13,617 nucleotides of DNA from Lentisphaeria bacterium UBA1829 (GTDB lineage: Bacteria; Verrucomicrobiota; Lentisphaeria; Victivallales; UBA1829). The stretch is from assembly GCA_002338895.1 (NCBI GenBank), contig DDJH01000083.1, forward strand, positions 1 to 13,617. Direction: 5' to 3'. A program made the position numbers and the translations under genes. The notes under the pieces were generated by a model that had not been told where the DNA came from, did no database searches, and saw only the letters and a list, made by a program, of their open reading frames with translations. Positions 13,435-13,617 of this stretch are shown here, piece by piece; position 1 is the stretch's first letter; the number at the start of each line of letters is the position of its first letter.

Positions 13435-13617
13435 ATGAAAAAAAGTCTACTGGTCAGATACTATGTGATGCGGGCGCTGTTCCAGAATGACCGGTCCCCG
13501 GTGAAGATGCCGTCGAAACGGGAGTTTGCGGAGATGTTCCACATGTCGGTCAGCATGGTTTCGCTGATTCTGGACGGACTGGTCCGGGAAGGGTATCTCA
13601 CGGCGCGGCAGGGGGTC
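13435..13617 (+). CDS. GntR-family-type transcriptional regulator, partial
   Basis: The first 61 residues are present; the frame is open at the window edge. The pattern VKMPSKREFAEMFHMSVSMV followed by SLILDGLVREGYLTARQGV (about 23-61) matches the winged-helix DNA-binding domain of GntR-type regulators (PS.RELA..f.VS..TV...l..L..EGyl..rqG). The effector domain lies outside the window, so the subfamily cannot be named; a sugar-binding LacI-like C-terminus would fit the context but is a guess. ATG 13435 has only a weak AGAG 6 nt upstream. The gene is divergent from the glycan operon, and candidate operators lie on both sides of the shared region, so it is probably its local regulator and may repress itself. 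Confidence 0.8.
   Translation, partial: MKKSLLVRYYVMRALFQNDRSPVKMPSKREFAEMFHMSVSMVSLILDGLVREGYLTARQGV

Overview
The window looks like part of a chromosome from a Lentisphaerae-type bacterium (PVC superphylum, Victivallis-like). This is an inference from three things: a pseudopilin with an H-Xn-DG-like C-terminal motif placed next to secreted carbohydrate-active proteins, a Tad/Flp pilus locus with unusual pilins, and moderately high GC coding DNA with AT-rich gaps. No rRNA, tRNA, CRISPR array, insertion sequence or integrase was seen. Ten protein genes lie on the minus strand and one partial gene lies on the plus strand at the right edge.

Right part (about 4.8-13.6 kb), a glycan-utilisation unit. 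A GntR-type winged-helix regulator begins at 13435 (+) and runs off the window. It is divergent from a five-gene minus-strand cluster: a type II/IV pseudopilin; a 1352-residue secreted multidomain protein (LamG-like lectin domain, beta-rich domains, a probable TIM-barrel of no family I can name, and a C-terminal CBM9-like domain); a small secreted protein of unknown function; a GH36-type alpha-galactosidase without a signal peptide; and a lipoprotein with a CBM9-like domain. The 455-bp divergent region holds two perfect tandem 11-bp repeats, and a near copy of their core lies at the -10 region of the regulator gene. These may be operators of the regulator. The simplest reading is that surface and secreted proteins bind and cut a galactose-containing glycan, the cytoplasmic enzyme removes galactose, and the regulator senses a product.

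Left part (1-4.7 kb), a Tad (tight adherence) pilus locus on the minus strand. Two tandem 83-residue Flp-like pilins, 81% identical, sit behind a probable promoter. They are followed by a strong intrinsic terminator, then a TadV/CpaA-type prepilin peptidase, TadE, a TadG-like protein, a second TadE-like protein and a partial membrane-anchored protein. The genes after the terminator are chained by 4-nt overlaps or a 5-nt gap, so they look like one translationally coupled operon. The terminator probably sets a high pilin-to-machinery ratio by partial read-through. The ATPase, secretin and platform genes are not in the window.

Most promising oddities: both Flp pilins have His rather than Gly before the predicted cleavage site, while the TadE proteins of the same locus keep Gly; the CTTATAYAATAC sites on both sides of the regulator promoter region; the unclassified catalytic domain in the giant secreted protein; and a pseudopilin leading a glycosidase operon. 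I see no proof of a wholly new system.
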